Shown: in pieces, positions 1-11,800 of the stretch | Position numbering within the stretch: the stretch's first letter is position 1 | Layout: each line of letters starts with the position of its first letter | NCBI GenBank assembly: GCA_020650975.1 | Contig: JAIPMN010000439.1 | Location: forward strand, 3,649 to 34,543 | Reading direction: 5' to 3' | Source of the DNA: Apostichopus californicus | Lineage: Eukaryota > Echinodermata > Holothuroidea > Aspidochirotida > Stichopodidae | DNA: 30,895 nucleotides | Notes under the pieces: generated by a model | Databases searched by the model: none | What the model was told of the DNA's origin: nothing | The model's input: the letters and a program-made list of their open reading frames with translations, nothing else | Translations under genes and position numbers: made by a program

Positions 1-290
1 CCCCCCCCCCCCCCCCACCCATCATCAGGCCTTAGCTACGTCCCTGGGTATGGATGAAGGTATTTGTCCTTGCGAGCAGAGTAAAGATATTGAGACTACT
101 TCTAATATATTCTGGCAATACCCAAAAGGCAAGACCGTCTTGATAAGGGCCAAGAAAGTGTTTCACAGCTTAGCATGTGAGAACACCACATGAGACTGTT
201 TTTGTTTGGGTTCTCGTGCGCCGACATTCCACAGTTAGTTTTCCACAGAATTTGGTTTATCTTTTGTATTACGAAGTTTGCTCTTTGAGA
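1..290. other. Flank with no recognised feature
   Basis: Begins with a C homopolymer, then ordinary AT-rich DNA. The only open frame is short and resembles nothing I know. Confidence 0.5.
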
Positions 291-965
291 TATTAGAAAT
301 AACAATATTTCTCAACAGTTACTGCGGCGAAATTGGTAGTGCTGTAACTTAGCGAGACAATCTCCTTGTCTAGAGTTCAATCCCCAGACAGATTATTTTG
401 ATTTTCTGTTCTTTTCCTCTTTCCATTCTGAAATTAAAATATTAGAAACGAGCCTTACTTGTTAACAGCTGCTGAGGCGCAGTTGGTAGTGCTCTGTAAC
501 TGAGAGAGATTAGAAACGAGCCTTATTTGTTAACAGCTGCTGAGGCGCAGTTGGTAGTGCTCTGTAACTGAGAGAGATTAGAAACGAGCCTTATGTTAAC
601 AGCTATTGAGGCGCAGTTGGTAGTGCTTTGTAACTAAGAGAGATTAGAAACGAGCCTTATATGTTAACAGCTATTGAGGCGCAGTTGGTAGTGCTCTGTA
701 ACTGAGAGATATTAGAAACGAGCCTTATTTGTTAACAGCTACTGAGGCGCAGTTGGTAGTGCTCTGTAACTGAGAGATATTAGAAACGAGCCTTATTTGT
801 TAACAGCTACTGAGGCGCAGTTGGTACTGATCTGTAACAGAGAGATAAACTTCTAGAGTTCACTCCCCAGACAGAACATTTTCATTGTCTTCTCTTTTCC
901 TCCTTTCATTCTGAACTTGAAAATATTAGAAACGAGCATGATTTCTCAACAGTTACTGAGGCTTC
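291..965. repeat. Tandem array of a tRNA-like element in long and short forms
   Basis: Units begin with ATTAGAAACGAGCC or a close variant at 291 (diverged), 441, 509, 577, 643, 711, 779 and 925. Two units are long, 150 and 146 bp. Five in between are 66-68 bp. Long units contain an A-box-like GGCGCAGTTGGTAGTGC and a B-box-like AGAGTTCAATCCCC (or AGAGTTCACTCCCC), in tRNA order and spacing, then a CT-rich tail. Short units keep the A-box half and lack the B-box and tail, as if one internally deleted copy had been amplified. This looks like a tRNA-derived SINE turned into a local satellite. Confidence 0.8.
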
Positions 966-1379
966 TAGAGATATCGCGTTTACAGGGTTTTCATAAGTTG
1001 ACCCCTAGTGACCTAAAATGACTGAAATTGGTCCGACCTTCCCTTCTTCAGATATCACGTTTACAAGCTGAGCATCATAAACGAACACACACAGACATAC
1101 GAATAGGCTACACCATCATGAATGCAAAGGTTTCGATTATCATCGAAACCAAAAAAGGAGGCAAATAAGGGAAAGGGTTAAAAAGAGGGGAAAAGATGGG
1201 GGGGGGGGGATTTTAAAATGAGGGTCAAAGATGGGAAAAGGGAAAAACCGGAATGACATTTCATGGTTCCTTGCTGCTGCTCATTGATTTGTTTAGCAGG
1301 GAAAACTTCAAGTATGTAATGATGAAGCATTCCATTACGTTATGTGTAAAAAACTGTTACCAAACTGCCCATCATAAAA
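966..1379. other. Repeat-derived intergenic DNA with poly(G)
   Basis: Contains a hairpin-tailed repeat ending at about 1160, a purine-rich segment with an 11-base G run near 1200, and no coding evidence. Confidence 0.5.
1129..1150. repeat. Hairpin-tailed repeat end (copy 1)
   Basis: Perfect 9-bp stem GGTTTCGAT / ATCGAAACC with a 4-nt loop, followed by AAAAAAGGAG. The same layout, with a compensated stem sequence, occurs at 2233-2258. Confidence 0.65.
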
Positions 1380-2215
1380 ATGCATGAACCATTTGTAGCA
1401 CACATCAGCATGTGTCTGCTATCCACAAATATCACTAATCAAGTTTTGAAGATCAAACAGATGGTTTCACATAAGAAACTGCAATTTGATATATAATCCC
1501 TCACCCGGTAAATCATCATTAGTGATGACACAAGCACCAAAGATAAGTAGGTTCACCTACTCACTAAACATGATAATGATCAATAATTGCCTTGTGCAGT
1601 TATTAATCATACAAGCTTATAACCTAAATAATGCAAAGCCACACCTCCTCATTAATACAAACATTATAAATTGCAACACACATTGTTATGTGCAGGCTAC
1701 CTACCAATAACATACTCACATTTGATGAAACTGGGACTTATCATTGTCTAGTTATTGCAATTTGAAGATTTGAATTTTGACCCTGTGACCTAATTAATAT
1801 TCATTATATGAGCACCAAAATCTACAGGGTTTATCTAATCATATAAAAAAAAAACACCCACCAAGTATGTTCTTGAGCAATTATTCCCTTGTCTACTTAT
1901 TGTGCATACAAACTTCTGTTACAAAGATCAGCCTCACCTCCTCATCAATTTGCATGATATCAATTGCAAGACACATCAGCATGTATAGGTGGTCTACCAA
2001 TATCACCATACCAAGTTTGAAGAAAACTCCAACCTGTGGTTGCCAAGTTATAGCAATTTGAAGATTTTGACATTTGACCCTGCTGTGACCACCAAAATCA
2101 ATAGGGTTCATCAACTCATTATGGACCACCAACCCAACAAGTATGGCATTGATCAATCATTCCCTTGTTGAGTTATCGTGCATACAAACTCAAATGTGAC
2201 AAACAAACACACGCA
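1380..2215. repeat. Three tandem ~280-295 bp repeat units
   Basis: The landmark CACATCAGC (or CACATTGTT) falls at 1401, 1678 and 1972; ACCTCCTC at 1643 and 1936; and TTGACCCTG...GTGACC with a following AGGGTT in units two and three. The units are diverged, so this is an old tandem duplication. The open frames across it (about 60-90 codons on both strands) are by-products of the repeat and have no protein resemblance. Confidence 0.7.
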
Positions 2216-2232
2216 CATGACCTGACTGCAAA

Positions 2233-2258
2233 GGTTCCTTTTCTTTCAGCAAGGAACC
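2233..2258. repeat. Hairpin-tailed repeat end (copy 2)
   Basis: 8-bp stem GGTTCCTT / AAGGAACC with a 10-nt loop, preceded by TGCAAA and followed by AAAAAGGAG, exactly as at 1129-1150 although the stem bases differ. Confidence 0.65.
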
Positions 2259-2259
2259 A

Positions 2260-4933
2260 AAAAGGAGATAAAAAAAATACTTCTTTAGCAGCTTAAAAAA
2301 AATTTACATCCATAAAACAGGATTAGTGATTTCTTGCCAAGTTTTACGACCACAGATAACCAATATGGCTCTAAATTGTTTGCAGACTTTGACCTTAACC
2401 AATATGGTTCTACAATTAATAATAAGGTTTCTGTACTCACTAAAAGTGAAACAAACTGTACTTCTTTAGTTTACAAGACTAACAATCACACATTCCAGCA
2501 CCTACCCATACACACACCCCACACACACAACCACCATCGAATAGACGACTCTCATCTTGGCAAGGAACAGTGTTTTTTTCTTCTTTTTGTCATAGTGACT
2601 GAAGAATTGTTAAATTATGTGATACAATTTAATGAAGACAGACAAAAAAGGGAAGGAGGGAAAGAAAGAAAAGATAATTTTGTGTTATTCTCATGCAGCA
2701 GATGAATACTAAAATGACATCAGTTTAGTTCTGTACAATGTCCTATGGCAAGCCATTTTAAAATTCATGTCAACCATTTTATCATAAGGTAAATTAAAAC
2801 ATTAACACAAAAAATTGCTAGAACTTTTTCAAAAATACTTTCATGGAAGCTCTGATGGTCTACATTTTTATTCCCAGCCTTAAGAGGAACTTATTAAAAT
2901 AGTCGATGAAAATATCTCAGTATGGATAACTACCTGTGGAGCGGCAGTATTAAATTGGTTGTTGAAAGTTTTGAGTATGGGTGACCTTTATCTGAAATTC
3001 TAGCATGTTAAGGCACAGTACTGATAACCTTCAAGGATATATCAAAAATAATTAAGCATACCTACCCTAAAAGGATTAAACAATATCTTTAAATACTTAG
3101 TGATAAGTGTAATAATGCATCTCAGTAAATGGATATCTCTCAAATTTACTAGAGATGTCTCTAGTAACTTTAATAGAGTTTGTTTCCATATCTCAAAATG
3201 TCATCATTCTACTTTATTTGCAAGATATCTTTAATACAGATATCTTTAATTAGTTGAAATTACTTTAGATATTAAAAAAAAAACACTTTCCTGTCATTTT
3301 TCCATTGTGGATTTAACATTTTTATTGATATGATTTGGGAATAAAGACATAAATGGATTGCCATGTGGACTACCAGTTAAATCAGTACACCTTTGACCAT
3401 ACTTGAAGAAAAAAAATTGTAACTGATATCACATTCTTTCTTGGAAGAGAAAATTCTGCAATTTTATTTTTAATGATATATCTCAAATTTGGTAAACATG
3501 CCTTTTGTTATATAATATCTTTACTTCATAGTATCTTTTAGATAAAAGCATTGCATCACTTCATGAGGTAATCAACATATCAACCGTGAAGACCATTACA
3601 TCAGCAATGCTAACCCTCAATTAATTTTGGCAAATTGACCACCTATGTATGATCAAACACCACAGTACACAAAACACCATTCTGTACTGTCTGTGTGTGT
3701 TATTTATGGATATTTACCCAAGTTCAGATACTGTTGCTCTTCACAACTGTCCTTTGACAAACTATTGAATATTGTTAGCAACTTTCATCCCACCCCTGTG
3801 CAAAACAAACATTTACAAATGTTTCAATATAAAACAATCAGGCATTCTGCAAAGCACACAGTTGATTAAATATGTTACATAATTAACATTTTGACCAAAA
3901 ATATCAAGTTCTATTTTCACGACATGATTGCATTTCTTTTTTTTAAATTTGTTTCATCTAATGAACCATCTTACTAAGCAAAGAAGAACAAGTCATTAGC
4001 AAGTTTGGAAGTTTGCAGCATACGTCTTTGTACAAAACATATGCAAGATAAAGAACAACTTTTAACCTTTGGCACCACAAAACTGAGTTTTCCTTAGTTA
4101 ACATACACTATGAAGTTTGCAAAGTGGATAATTTTGTTGTAAAACAATGGCATGACGGCAGGGAGGGGGGAAAATATTCAGACTTTCAACTTTGAATCAG
4201 TGCAGCTTACGAACATGCTAGAAAGCCAAGAAAACGGTCAACAATGCCATGAGTTAGTATCCAAATTTGGTTTACTGACCAATTGGCAACATAATTTCAT
4301 TATAATTGTCAAACTTTATTCTATTTTTTTGTTAATTTTAGAAGTTTAAATTATTCATGGAACAACTTTGACCAAGCAGAGGAAGGGGCATTTTTTACTT
4401 TTCTGCTGGTTTCACACCAAAATTACAACTCCAGCCGGTTTTTAAAATTATGTTTCACACAAGCGTAATTAATCATAGGAATTATATATACTGATGTTAG
4501 TTGCAAATCATATTAGTGAGACAGCTAGGAATATGTTCTTATCCTAAGAATAATTGAGTATTCATATCTTCTTGTTTCTTTAGTATAATGCTTGATATTT
4601 CATACAAATTACACATGCAGATGCACAAGGTATCCAATATTCTGGTTATTGGCTAACATCACAAATTTATATTCCATTTTTTTAATTCAAAGTCTAAAAC
4701 CTTCGTTTTGCAAATACAGTACACCACTTCATGCAGTATGTTCCATGGAACATTCCATTACAACATGTCTGAGGCTTAATATGTATCAACCATTTTTTAA
4801 GGGGGGGGGGGCTGGTTAATCCCAACCCCCTTCACACCCCTACCTCCTTACACTGAATCAGTTCCATACCTGGGGTTAAAGTTTGATCATGTTGATATTC
4901 AGCACAAAACCTCACTTATATTAATGAGCAAGA
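2260..4933. other. AT-rich intergenic region beyond DMGDH, no gene seen
   Basis: Holds one copy of a dispersed repeat (2818-3030), a segment about 3070-3540 rich in ATATCT words, and an 11-base G run at 4801. The open frame at 2334-2705 is low complexity towards its end (QKREGGKERKDN) and is not a credible gene. Confidence 0.55.
2818..3030 (+). repeat. Dispersed repeat family, copy A
   Basis: Shares ordered blocks with 14922-15120 on the same strand: CTAGAA, TTTCAAAAATACTTT, GAAGCTCTGA, TTATTCCCAGCC, TATGGGTGACC or CATGGGTGACC, and CTAGCAT.TTAAGG. Family identity unknown. Confidence 0.7.
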
Positions 4934-5664
4934 TTTATTTTTGAAACCATATTACAGGTTCATAGAATATGAAAATGAATGAATAATTGAGAGTGTCAAA
5001 GTAATTTAGAATTTCATAAAATTGAATTAGAATTACTGTCAACAGACTTACTGCAAGATATGATGGAATTTGTTATTAACATTAAACAGTACTATGTTTA
5101 TAAAGAAGAGAATGAAAAGGTTCACACACAAGCCTTATGAATGCTTATCTTGGTATAGAAAAATAGAAAAAACATGTGCATCATTTCACAAAGAATTTAA
5201 TGTCTGACGACGTTATGAATGAAAAGGCACAATATGATCCAAGAAAGAGGGCCTTTTCATAAGCCTTACAGGGACATAATGCCCTCTTGAAATGCCAATA
5301 GGTCAACACAACAGCCAGCCAAATTTATAGATGTGTTTTTGTATGTTTTAGCTCAGTTGCTGCCAAATTAAATTGGTTAAATATCACTTTCTTATCAAAC
5401 AATCAAAAGTTTTCCTCTTCTTACATAACCGTAAACCAAAAACTACAACCCTCAGAAAAATTGCTTTTATCAAGTACCCAATTCCTAGTGACAAATGTTA
5501 AAAAAGTTTGAATCCGAAGAGGTTGTCAATTTTTCACACATATTTTCCTCTCCAGACATCAATTTCATCCATAAACTGAGTACACTCTTTGGCCTGATTA
5601 ACTTTCCATGGGATGTTTTTCAAGTCGGATAATATTCCCTTGTGGGTCTAACAAACTAACAGTT
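4934..5664 (-). promoter_or_regulatory. DMGDH 3' untranslated region with candidate poly(A) signals
   Basis: Downstream of the stop codon on the minus strand there is no further exon-like sequence. Two candidate hexamers appear: ATTAAA at 5196-5201 and canonical AATAAA at 4934-4939. Which one is used, and so the UTR length (about 0.47 or 0.73 kb), cannot be decided from sequence. Confidence 0.35.
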
Positions 5665-5877
5665 TCAATTGGCAGCTTCTGCTTGCCTCTTGATCTTCTC
5701 TCTCATTGGTTCTGTCAAGAGCATTGGTTCCTTGATGACCATACCATCGTAATGATTACCTAGCAGTTCAACTTTCACATTTGTCCCAAGATCCGTCAAA
5801 TCTAGAGGAAGATAGGCATAGGCCACGCTTTGATTCAGATTGTAACTGAAACAGCCAGAAGTAGTGTTACCAACAAC
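5665..5877 (-). CDS. DMGDH: DMGDH exon 15 (last coding exon)
   Basis: Residues 807-876 and stop TGA at 5665-5667. Begins [14 protein letters not shown], includes [13 protein letters not shown], and ends [18 protein letters not shown]. Acceptor CCCTGCAG. The C-terminus is close in length to the human protein. Confidence 0.96.
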   Translation of the reverse strand, partial: VVGNTTSGCFSYNLNQSVAYAYLPLDLTDLGTNVKVELLGNHYDGMVIKEPMLLTEPMREKIKRQAEAAN

Positions 5878-8800
5878 CTGCAGGGAAAGAAACTCCTTAG
5901 TAAGTAGGAACAAAAATGAGTAATCTTACAGAGATCCTCCTTACACCCTCATCTATCCACCCCCCTCCTCTACCCTTGTCTATCCACCCCCTCCCCCACC
6001 TTCTCATGTTTACTATGTAGAGCCACAAATCCCGAAAACACCCTTCAGTTTTGTTACATGTTCATTTGACATCAGCAACAAAAATCTCCAATCAAAATAA
6101 CCAACTATTGCAAAACTGGAAAAATGGTCAGTCAACCGGTTAACAAACAGACAAATAGAGAGAGAGGTAAATACTTAAACCGAAATCACGTCAGCCATTC
6201 CAGTCTATAAGTGAATCAGCTAGACTCTATTCAAGCGAAGGGGGGGGGGGTTGATTTGTTTGTCAAAAATGTAGCATAATGTGCAAAGAATGTGTTGCTT
6301 TACATATATTGTTGTTACATATAAGTTAACAGCGATGCTAATATTTGACCAATGAAAACAAGTTTGATATACTGATTTCAAGGCCATCAGTATTACTCAT
6401 AAATATGCTTCAGATTCTGGACACTCATGTGGAACTTCCACATATACGTTACTCCAACCCTCAAAGCATTATGTAATTGTGTAAATGAACATTCCTGAAT
6501 GTCTCATGAATAACTTGGAGTGTCAGAATTTCCATTAAATTCCTTTGAAACCTTTTTACGATTTTTAGCATTAGCATGCTAAAATGTTGATGAATTTACT
6601 ACTTAAATTTGATAACAGGGTTATTACTGATAACAGTAGCCAAGCTCACCTTGTCACCAACTCTGATGGTTTCATTGCCTTCAGGGTCAATGTTGTCCGT
6701 GTCAACTTTTAGCAGGACGAGCTTTCTCTTAACACCTTCCTCTTTTATTCTTCGGATGGAATCTTTACCGATAAAATCTGACTTCTGAAGGAAAAAGAAA
6801 GGGCAAGGGAAAGGAAAATATATGATTATATATATCTATAGGCTTATAAAAACATGCTAGAGAAGCATGCTTCCGGCAAGAGGTCATATGCTGGATTGAG
6901 ACAAATTTGCAGGACTGTCTGGACCTAATGTTGGGCATCTGGCAACCCTACAGAAATATCACCAACTCCTTTACTTTTGTTTCAGAAATAGTGTGAGGGA
7001 AAGCAACTTATCCTACCAATAAGCAGAAGACAGATCCTGGTTTGTTCCATGTCCAAAATCGCAACAGATATGAGACGAGTTAGTAGATAATTATTTAGTC
7101 TTCAAGCGCAGTTACCAGACTAACCTTTTTCATTTTAATGAACATAGACAAGCCAGCTTCAATGGGATTGTTGTCAGTAAGCATCTGCAAGGAAATTTTA
7201 GAAGAAAAATTGGATATACAAAACAAGATCATCAAAATACTTTTGTTTTTGTTTTTTCTAACAAAACATGCAATATCTTTCACTTCTTTAGTAGAGAAAT
7301 TTTTGTTTTAAACCAACAGATCTCACTGTATTCAACAATTTTGAAAATAATCTCTCCACATTCATGATGGTTGGTGGCCTGCAAGGTGAAAAAAATCTTA
7401 CAACGTTCACAAATTTTGTGTTAAATTGGTATTCCATTCAGTAACATTGAAATACTACATAGTAGAAAATGTGTGGAGATTTTACATTAGTGTTTATTGA
7501 AGCTACCCATGTGTGTCTATGTGTAAGTAAATGATTTGCTAGCCTAGGCTTCACAGGTAATGTTGTATTTTTGAGTCACTACATCAACATGAAATGCTTA
7601 AATGTATCTAGACAGCACTTCATATCCAGTGTAATATCTGTCAAGAGCTTTTTAAGCTCATTAACTGGATTTTAATTGGTAATATTGAATTTGATTAAAG
7701 TTTAAGTGGCTGGTTGCCTTTTCATGTTAAACCAGATTCCACAGTTCACTCAACTTTTGAACAATTTTTATCTGTCTGTAACTTGTCATAAAAACATCAC
7801 CATTAGCTGGTACTCTACTTTAACATATATGAGGAGATTACAACTTTATGCCTCAGTTCTGATACGATATGCAAAATCATACTAGGTTAGATAATTCTTT
7901 TATAAAGGAGTTTTAACAAAGTGCTGGTACTTGCCATTGAAAAGCCAATAACAAGTTTTACGATCTATCTGTCAGACTTACACCCAAAAAAAAAACTAAC
8001 AAAAGAGAATCTTTTCCAGTGAGAATAAAAAGTGAGTACATTAAGTTAAAAAATTTTGTCCAACAGTGAGTTAGCTCTAAATGCAACCAGCTGCTTGGTT
8101 TTACATGTAAAAAACATCAACAACGTAAAACAAGATGCTCGAATTGAACTAGAAATGTTTAACCAAATTGACTCACTTCTTGTCCCCACATTCTGAAACC
8201 CTTCTCAATTCTCATAACGTTCATTGCATAGACTCCAAAGTCTCCGATCCCATAGGGTTCCCCGGCAGATATCAAGCCATCGTATAGCTTTTCTGTGTCT
8301 CCTCGTTTATGATAGAACTCCCAGCCTAACTCTCCTGTAGAGACATATAACACAAAACTAAATTGCAAATGAATGTTTATTTCAGTGGATGAAACCAGAT
8401 AGCTTACAGACTATGTGACTCCTGACCACATTTTATATGAGAGTGTTTTTAATATATCACCAGGTTGCCTTTACAATGGTGCTTCTGTTTCTTACCTGAA
8501 AAGTTTTCCCCTAATAAATTTCTCAGTTTCTTCCCAACACAATGCATTCTGATTATGATGTCTAACAGTTTCTTACCTGAATACCTTATCACCTGGTTAT
8601 CCTTGGCTGGTCCTTCAGTTTCATACATGTACTGTTACTTCAGTATGTTAATTACCTGGATAACTTGCCCTGGTAGATTTGAATGTTACTACAAAGCCTA
8701 CCTAGATAGGTCATCTGAAACATAATTTATTGGTACAACAGAGTCAAACAATTATGAAATATCCTGTTAGCTCTTACTGGTACACCAAGCTTTTTACCTG

Positions 8801-11800
8801 AATAAGTAAGCCTGTTTGCTCAGTTTATTACCCTAGGTCCTTAACAAAAAAAGGTACTTTGAAGCTCTCACTGGTACTCCATGTTTGTACCTGCATAAGT
8901 TATACTTCCCACTGGCACACAACTTTCTTACTTGAAAAAGGTATGGTAATTACTCTCACTGGTACTTGACTTTCTCATCTGAGTAAGTTATCCTAAAGGC
9001 TCTTATCCTAGTACTTTACCAGTATGTTATCCTTATAGCTCTCACTGTTACCCAAGTCTCTTACCTGAATAAGACATCCTAATAGCTCTCAGTGGTAGCC
9101 AAGTCTCTTACCTGAATAAGACATCCTAATAGCTCTCAGTGGTACCTAAGTCTCTAACCTGAATAAGACATCCTGATAGCTCTCTGTGGTAGCCAAGTCT
9201 CTTACCTGAATAAGTGATCCTGATAGCTCTCAGTGGTAGCCAAGTCTCTTACCTGAATAAGTGATCCTGATAGCTCTCAGTGGTAGCCAAGTCTCTTACC
9301 TGAATAAGACATCCTAATAGCTCTCAGTGGTAGCCAAGTCTCTTACCTGAATAAGACATCCTGATAGCTCTCAGTGGTAGCCAAGTCTCTTACCTGAATA
9401 AGACATCCTGATAGCTCTCAGTGGTACCCAAGTCTCTTACCTGAATAAGACATCCTGATAGCTCTCAGTGGTAGCCAAGTCTCTTACCTGAATAAGTGAT
9501 CCTGATAGCTCTCAGTGGTAGCCAAGTCTCTTACCTGAATAAGACATCCTAATAGCTCTCAGTGGTAGCCAAGTCTCTTACCTGAATAAGACATCCTAAT
9601 AGCTCTCAGTGGTAGCCAAGTCTCTTACCTGAATAAGACATCCTGATAGCTCTCAATGGTAGCCAAGTCTCTTACCTGAATAAGACATCCTGATAGCTCT
9701 CAGTGGTAGCCAAGTCTCTTACCTGAATAAGTGATCCTGATAGCTCTCAGTGGTACCTAAGTCTCTTACCTGAATAAGACATCCTGATAGCTCTCAGTGG
9801 TACCTAAGTCTCTTACCTGAATAAGACATCCTGATAGCTCTCAGTGGTACCTAAGTCTCTTACCTGAATAAGACTACCTAAGTCTCTTACCTGTATAAGA
9901 TATCCTGATAGCTCTACATAATACTCCAGCTATTGACATCTGCCTCATGGTCATGAAAGGGAATGCCTCATGGGAAACATCTTCATCAGTGAGCTGAGCA
10001 AGGATATCCCTAGATGACGGTCCAGCGATGGTCAGCGCTCCCATCTCATCGGTACAATTAGTGATGCTGACATCATACTGACCATTCACGGCATGGTCCT
10101 CGATCCATCTGTATGCACAAAAGGAGACATCATGACCCATCTACAGGTCCCTTTAAACTTCATTAAAATGATTAAACTGACATATTGTAGTGCCTAGTTA
10201 AGGATTGCGACCCACAGAAGTGTTGCTCAATGTACTCTGTGACGAATTATATTAAGATATTCTCCAAATGAATGAAATCAAAAAAGTAAGATATCATCCC
10301 AACATGGTCACATATCTCCATCAATCAACCCTCATTAACTTATGTGAAGAAAATGCATGCATATGAAATTCTGTGGACTGAACCCAGCAATACTTTTGTA
10401 TTTACAGGTTGAGTATAGAGGATATCTATATATTTGCAACCAATTCCCCCAGTTTTACCCTCAAATGATAGGAAATATTTAAGATTATATTATTTTAACA
10501 TGAAATACACCAAAACCAAAACGTTTATTACTATTGGTAGAATGTATTCCAAAATAAGCATTTTGGGGCCCTAATTTGCATATTTGCATACATAATTAGC
10601 CCAAAATTAGTGAAACTTATCAGATATAAAAATCAACAATTGTAACCTTTCCATTGATATAAAGGTTCTTACAAAATATTCCTCTGAATTGATGTAAATT
10701 AAGTCCAAGAAAATCACTTTCTGCTGAAACTAAACTAGGTCACACTGCAATGCTGTAGAGTTAACAGCAATTGTATTTCAGCACCTGGAATGCTGGGCCT
10801 CGGGTCTGCCAGTGTATGCACATATATCAATAAAACATTTGCTCACTCCCAGTCCCCTAACCCCTCCCATCCCTTCCATGCCCATCCCCCTCCAATAAAA
10901 TAGATACAGCATAAAAAGATTTTCTCCACCAAACAGGGAGGTAGACATAAATTGATACCGTAAGTCGTGCAGTTCCGACCCAGATCCGGTGATGCAGAAG
11001 AAATGATCTTCAGCGATTCTAGTGAGCGTTATTTCTGCATAGACTCTTCCCCTTGGTGTAAGCATGTGACAAACAGCACCGTACCCGACCTACGGGCAAT
11101 ACAAAGAAGAAAGCCTATGTCCATATTGGTATACATAGATAGATGGGTAAATAAAAGCTAGATTGAAAGCAACATGAAAGGAGACAACCATTGCCTTAGA
11201 TTGGAAGCGTGTGATTATTGGACTTATAAGAATGAGTAACTGAATAAAAAAAACCTTTAAAGTAGAACTGAATAACTTATACAAGAACTTATGGATACCT
11301 GCAGTTCTAGATAAGAGAGAGATTGCGCTCATTGAGCAATTGAGCTTGGAAATGTTAAAATAACAATTTTGAGGGCTTATTTATGTGAACCTTCATAACC
11401 TTCATAATTTTCAGGTTGGAGGAAATGTTTAAATGCAATCTATAAATGTTAATGAACAGTCTATAAAAAATTCCAGGCAGCACAAATGAAACTATTATGA
11501 GAGAAGAGAGAGCCAGAGAGTGAGAGACAGAGATCATTTACAACAAACCTTTGGTAATTTGTTAGCTACTAGATTATCAAGGAATGCAACAGTGTCCTTT
11601 CCTTTGATGTCATATTTGGCAAAAGGTGTGAGATCCATGATGCCTGCCGTCTTCATCACCATTTCATACTCTCTACCGACTGGCATGTGCCAGTTTGTAC
11701 GACGGTAGCTGGGTTTGTAACCAGCTTCGTCTCCTTCTAAGGCAAACCAGTGAGGCTGCTCCCAGCCTGCATAAGCAACCAGAGAGGATATTTTATAATA

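Larger units (their letters stand above)
5878..8176 (-). other. DMGDH introns 14, 13 and 12
   Basis: Introns 5878-6649, 6785-7124 and 7185-8176, excluding the exons between them. Intron 14 has a repeated CTATCCACCCCC stretch near 5950-5995 and a 10-base G run at about 6240. Otherwise AT-rich with no recognised element. Confidence 0.6.

Noticed and set aside
311..400. Functional tRNA gene
   Set aside because: A- and B-box-like sequences are present, but I could not fold a clean acceptor stem or anticodon arm, and the sequence is one unit of a repeat array.
2334..2705. 123-codon open frame as a gene
   Set aside because: Low-complexity His/Thr/Asn and Lys/Arg/Glu stretches in repeat-adjacent AT-rich DNA, with no domain and no supporting splice structure.
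3070..3540. ATATCT-rich stretch as a defined satellite
   Set aside because: The words recur irregularly without a stable period or unit boundary.
6230..6260. Long G/C homopolymers (also near 1200, 4801 and 22234) as G-quadruplex regulators
   Set aside because: Single homopolymer runs are common in such genomes and prone to sequencing error. Position and context give no regulatory support.
8490..9888. Regular repeat array considered as a CRISPR or minisatellite with spacers
   Set aside because: Units are contiguous with no variable spacers, lie inside a eukaryotic intron and derive from the adjacent exon junction.
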